Part shown: positions 61,181-64,000 of the stretch, in pieces
How the letters are laid out: each line of letters begins with the position of its first letter
Numbering within the stretch: the stretch's first letter is position 1
Origin: Streptomyces lavendulae subsp. lavendulae
GTDB lineage: Bacteria > Actinomycetota > Actinomycetes > Streptomycetales > Streptomycetaceae
Reading direction: 5' to 3'
Assembly: GCF_002803845.1 (NCBI RefSeq)
Contig: NZ_CP024985.1
Location: 5,022,001 to 5,086,000 of the forward strand
Length of the DNA: 64,000 nucleotides
Translations under genes and position numbers: made by a program
The notes under the pieces: model-generated
Seen by the model: only the letters and a program-made list of their open reading frames with translations
Told to the model about the DNA's origin: nothing
The model's database searches: none

Positions 61181-62197
61181 TCAGGCGCCCCGTGCGGGCT
61201 GCGGGGGAGCCGGGTCCGGGAGGTCCTCGGCGGGGACGCGCCGGCGGCGGCGGTGTTTGAGGAGGGCCCACGGCCCCCGGGCCGCGGTGACCTCCGTGCC
61301 CGCCTCCCCGGCCGCCGCCGACGCCGCCTTGGCCACCGGCAGCATGTCCTCGTCCCGCGAGACGTCCAGCCGGTCCGAGCCCGGCCACAGGCCCAGCGCC
61401 GCGCACAGCGTCGGCAGTATCGCCATCGCCGCGGTCGCGTACCCCTCCGCCGAGGGGTGGTACGAGTCCGGGCCGAACATCTCCCTCGGGTTCGCCGCGA
61501 ACTCCGGCCCCAGCAGGTCCCCCATCGAGATCGTGCGGGCCCCCAGTGCCACCACGCCGATGGTCTGCGCCGCGGCCAGCTGGCGCGAGACCCGCCGGGC
61601 CATCCACCGCAGCGGCTGGTACACCGGCTCGATCGTGCCCAGGTCCGGGCAGGTGCCGACCACGACCTCGGCGCCCGCGAGCCGCAGCCTGCGCACCGCC
61701 CCCGTCAGGAACCGGACCGACTGCGTCAACGGCATCCGCCGCGTCACGTCGTTCGCCCCGATCATGATCACGCAGACGTCCGGCGGCGGGGCGTCCCCGT
61801 CCAGCAGCAGGCCCACCTGGCGGTCCAGGTCGTCCGACTTGGCCCCGGACAGCGCCACGTTGCGCAGCTCCACCGGCCGCTCCGCCACCGCCGCCAGCCC
61901 GGACGCCAGCAGCGCCCCCGGGGTCTGGCGGGCCCGGCGCACGCCCAGCCCGGCCGCCGTCGAGTCGCCCAGCATGCCCATCCGCAGCGGACCGGGGCTC
62001 AGCTCGGGCCCGGAGAACTCGCTCCCGTACAGCCCGTCGGCGCGCGGCGGATCCGGCAGCCCGGTGCCCACCGTCCGCTTCGCGAACTGCACCTCGGCCA
62101 GTACGAGCCCCACCGCGGCGACCCCCACCAGTCCGAGTCCGCCCCCGCCGTACGCTGCCCCCGCCGCGATCCGGCGGGCCGTTCTCGCCCTGGACAC
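61181..62197 (-). CDS. SGNH/GDSL-family hydrolase, membrane-anchored
   Basis: Esterase/lipase-like protein of 338 aa. A basic head and one hydrophobic segment (about 12-35, GGGGLGLVGVAAVGLVLAEV) suggest an uncleaved anchor. The SGNH domain shows block I MLGDSTAAGLGV (Ser79), block III IGANDVT and block V DSYHPSAEGYA with the catalytic Asp/His. A basic, Pro-rich tail (KHRRRRRVP) follows. The start is GTG at 62197. It is divergent from the cystathionine beta-synthase gene. The substrate is unknown; deacetylation of wall polymers or glycolipids is possible. Confidence 0.9.
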   Translation of the reverse strand: MSRARTARRIAAGAAYGGGGLGLVGVAAVGLVLAEVQFAKRTVGTGLPDPPRADGLYGSEFSGPELSPGPLRMGMLGDSTAAGLGVRRARQTPGALLASGLAAVAERPVELRNVALSGAKSDDLDRQVGLLLDGDAPPPDVCVIMIGANDVTRRMPLTQSVRFLTGAVRRLRLAGAEVVVGTCPDLGTIEPVYQPLRWMARRVSRQLAAAQTIGVVALGARTISMGDLLGPEFAANPREMFGPDSYHPSAEGYATAAMAILPTLCAALGLWPGSDRLDVSRDEDMLPVAKAASAAAGEAGTEVTAARGPWALLKHRRRRRVPAEDLPDPAPPQPARGA

Positions 62198-62325
62198 CCT
62201 TCAGGCCCTCGCTTCCTGTCCTGCCTCGTTGACCTTCCTGCCCCGTACGGCCGGTCGGCCAATCCCTTTCCGCATACTCTGGCCAAACCTCCCGGAGAAC
62301 CCGTGGAGTCCCCTCCCTGGAGAAC

Positions 62326-63711
62326 ATGGTGCAATTCCACGACTCGATGATCAGCCTCGTCGGCAACACCCCGCTGGTGAAGCTCAACCGTGTGACCGAA
62401 GGCCTGCAGGCCACCGTCCTTGCCAAGGTCGAGTACTTCAATCCCGGTGGATCCGTGAAGGACCGGATCGCCGTCCGGATGATCGAGGCCGCCGAGCAGA
62501 GCGGTGCCCTCAAGCCCGGTGGCACCATCGTGGAGCCGACCAGCGGCAACACCGGCGTCGGACTCGCCATCGTGGCCCAGCAGAAGGGCTACAAGTGCAT
62601 CTTCGTCTGCCCTGACAAGGTGTCCCAGGACAAGATCAACGTGATGCGCGCGTACGGAGCCGAGGTCGTGGTCTGCCCGACCGCCGTCGACCCGGAACAC
62701 CCGGACTCGTACTACAACGTCTCCGACCGCCTCGCGCGCGAGCCCGGCGCCTGGAAGCCCGACCAGTACAGCAACCCGAACAACCCCCGTTCGCACTACG
62801 AGACCACCGGCCCCGAGCTGTGGGACCAGACGGACGGGAAGATCACCCACTTCGTCGCGGGCGTCGGCACCGGCGGCACGATCTCCGGCACCGGCAACTA
62901 CCTGAAGGAGGTGTCCGGCGGCAAGGTCAAGGTCATCGGCGCCGACCCCGAGGGTTCCGTCTACTCCGGCGGCTCCGGCCGCCCGTACCTCGTCGAGGGC
63001 GTCGGCGAGGACTTCTGGCCGACCGCCTACGACCAGAACGTCACCGACGAGATCATCGCGGTGTCCGACAAGGACTCCTTCCAGATGACCCGCCGGCTGG
63101 CGAAGGAGGAGGGCCTGCTCGTCGGCGGCTCCTGCGGCATGGCCGTCGTCGCCGCGCTGCGCGCCGCCGAGGGCCTCGGCCCCGACGACGTCGTCGTCGT
63201 CCTGCTGCCCGACAGCGGCCGCGGCTACCTCAGCAAGATCTTCAGCGACGAGTGGATGGCCGGTCACGGCTTCCTGGAGGACGCGGGCCCGGCGGCGCGC
63301 ATCGGCGACGTCCTCGCCGACAAGGAGGGCGGCATCCCCTCCCTCGTGCACATGCACCCCGAGGAGACCGTCGGCCAGGCCATCGAGGTCCTGCGCGAGT
63401 ACGGCGTCTCGCAGATGCCGATCGTCAAGCCCGGCGCCGGCCACCCCGACGTGATGGCCGCCGAGGTCATCGGCTCGGTCGTGGAGAAGGAACTCCTCGC
63501 CGCGCTGTTCGCGCAGCGGGCCTCCCTCGGGGACCCGCTGGAGAAGCACATGAGCGCGCCGCTGCCGCAGGTCGGCTCCGGCGAGCCCGTGTCCGAGCTG
63601 ATGGCGGTGCTGGGCGAGGCCGACGCGGCGATCGTGCTCGTCGAGGGCAAGCCCACCGGCGTCGTCAGCCGCCAGGACCTCCTGGCGTTCCTCGCCAAGG
63701 GCGCGAAGTAG
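62326..63711 (+). CDS. cbs: Cystathionine beta-synthase
   Basis: Cytosolic PLP enzyme of 461 aa that condenses serine (or O-acetylserine) with homocysteine, giving cystathionine in reverse transsulfuration. The PLP lysine is Lys45 in NPGGSVKDR; PTSGNTGVGLAI and GVGTGGTISGTG bind the substrate and phosphate. The catalytic core ends near 320. Two C-terminal CBS domains (about 335-455) follow, with MHPEETVGQAIEVLREYGV and VGSGEPVSELMAVL, which may bind SAM or adenylates. The ATG at 62326 has GGAGAA upstream. No sulfur gene is next to it, and it is divergent from the SGNH gene. Confidence 0.94.
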   Translation: MVQFHDSMISLVGNTPLVKLNRVTEGLQATVLAKVEYFNPGGSVKDRIAVRMIEAAEQSGALKPGGTIVEPTSGNTGVGLAIVAQQKGYKCIFVCPDKVSQDKINVMRAYGAEVVVCPTAVDPEHPDSYYNVSDRLAREPGAWKPDQYSNPNNPRSHYETTGPELWDQTDGKITHFVAGVGTGGTISGTGNYLKEVSGGKVKVIGADPEGSVYSGGSGRPYLVEGVGEDFWPTAYDQNVTDEIIAVSDKDSFQMTRRLAKEEGLLVGGSCGMAVVAALRAAEGLGPDDVVVVLLPDSGRGYLSKIFSDEWMAGHGFLEDAGPAARIGDVLADKEGGIPSLVHMHPEETVGQAIEVLREYGVSQMPIVKPGAGHPDVMAAEVIGSVVEKELLAALFAQRASLGDPLEKHMSAPLPQVGSGEPVSELMAVLGEADAAIVLVEGKPTGVVSRQDLLAFLAKGAK

Positions 63712-63919
63712 CCACACGTCGCGCAAACGGTACGGGCCCGACACGTGACGGCAGCACCGGCTTAACACGGCTCCGGCACAGTGGTGGTCGTCGGCAGGGA
63801 ACCCCGGACACCCGGGAACCCCGCCGGCACCACGAACGGCGTCGGCGCACCTCCGGAGCGGCTCCCGGACCGCGTGGACGTCAAGGACGCGGACGGCCCT
63901 GACCCGGCCCGTGTCCCTC

Positions 63920-63974
63920 GCGGGGACCGCCGTCGTCCCGCCCCCCGGGCAACCGGGGGTGCGGCGGTCCCCGC
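63920..63974 (+). terminator. Terminator-like inverted repeat near the window end
   Basis: Thirteen-bp arms GCGGGGACCGCCG and CGGCGGTCCCCGC enclose a GC-rich loop that can form an inner stem; TGTAATTCTT follows. It lies about 209 bases after cystathionine beta-synthase and may end that transcript. I see no gene in 63712-63919. Confidence 0.55.
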
Positions 63975-64000
63975 TGTAATTCTTGGGCTGTTTCGGTCCG

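Overview
The window is a piece of core chromosome from a high-GC actinomycete, almost certainly a Streptomyces. The evidence is the strong G/C third-position bias with frequent GTG starts, a tRNA-Leu with anticodon UAA (bldA), paired Rpf/LysM cell-wall hydrolases with a cyclic-di-AMP riboswitch, a Rex-type operator in front of ndh, and a familiar gene order (ppc, pth, L25, prs, glmU, then mfd, mazG, rpf, eno, divIC, ppx/gppA, then ndh, cfa, ABC exporter, bldA, thiolase, cystathionine beta-synthase). I see no insertion sequence, prophage, CRISPR array or rRNA operon.

Layout. 1-2.8 kb: trans-aconitate methyltransferase, a collapsed VOC gene, and a coupled desaturase-TetR pair with a tandem operator. 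3-10 kb: ppc, then pth, L25, prs and glmU on the minus strand, and tRNA-Gln. 10.2-17.4 kb: an orphan histidine kinase, a polymorphic-toxin-like cluster (YwqJ-type deaminase, SUKH-3, a WHH-nuclease/SMI1 fusion, and a four-part Imm35/collagen-like/deaminase/SUKH-4 protein), and a DivIVA-like coiled-coil protein. 17.4-27 kb: hydrolase with divergent CGNR regulator, small unknowns, an MFS exporter, a MacB/FtsX-type ABC exporter and a DUF2079 membrane protein. 27-40 kb: mfd, GNAT, two paralogous lipoproteins, a membrane protein plus Ser/Thr kinase, a YfhO-like protein, a SurA-like lipoprotein, and mazG with an in-frame minisatellite. 40-49 kb: globin-reductase divergent from a P450, two Rpf proteins, eno, divIC, DUF501, ppx/gppA and a RelE/Phd toxin-antitoxin pair. 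49.4-64 kb: ndh with two Rex-like sites, cfa, a second ABC exporter, bldA, a BI-1 family protein, small unknowns, thiolase, SGNH hydrolase and cystathionine beta-synthase.

The genes mostly serve central carbon flow (ppc, eno, thiolase), precursor and wall synthesis (prs, glmU, rpf), genome maintenance (mfd, mazG), respiration (ndh) and membrane lipids (desaturase, cfa). Regulatory signals readable from sequence include the c-di-AMP riboswitch, Rex-like operators, a TetR-type tandem operator, and two in-frame TTA codons (in cfa and in a membrane protein), which would put those genes under bldA, itself encoded in the window. The least understood part is the toxin/immunity-like cluster at 11.6-16.3 kb.
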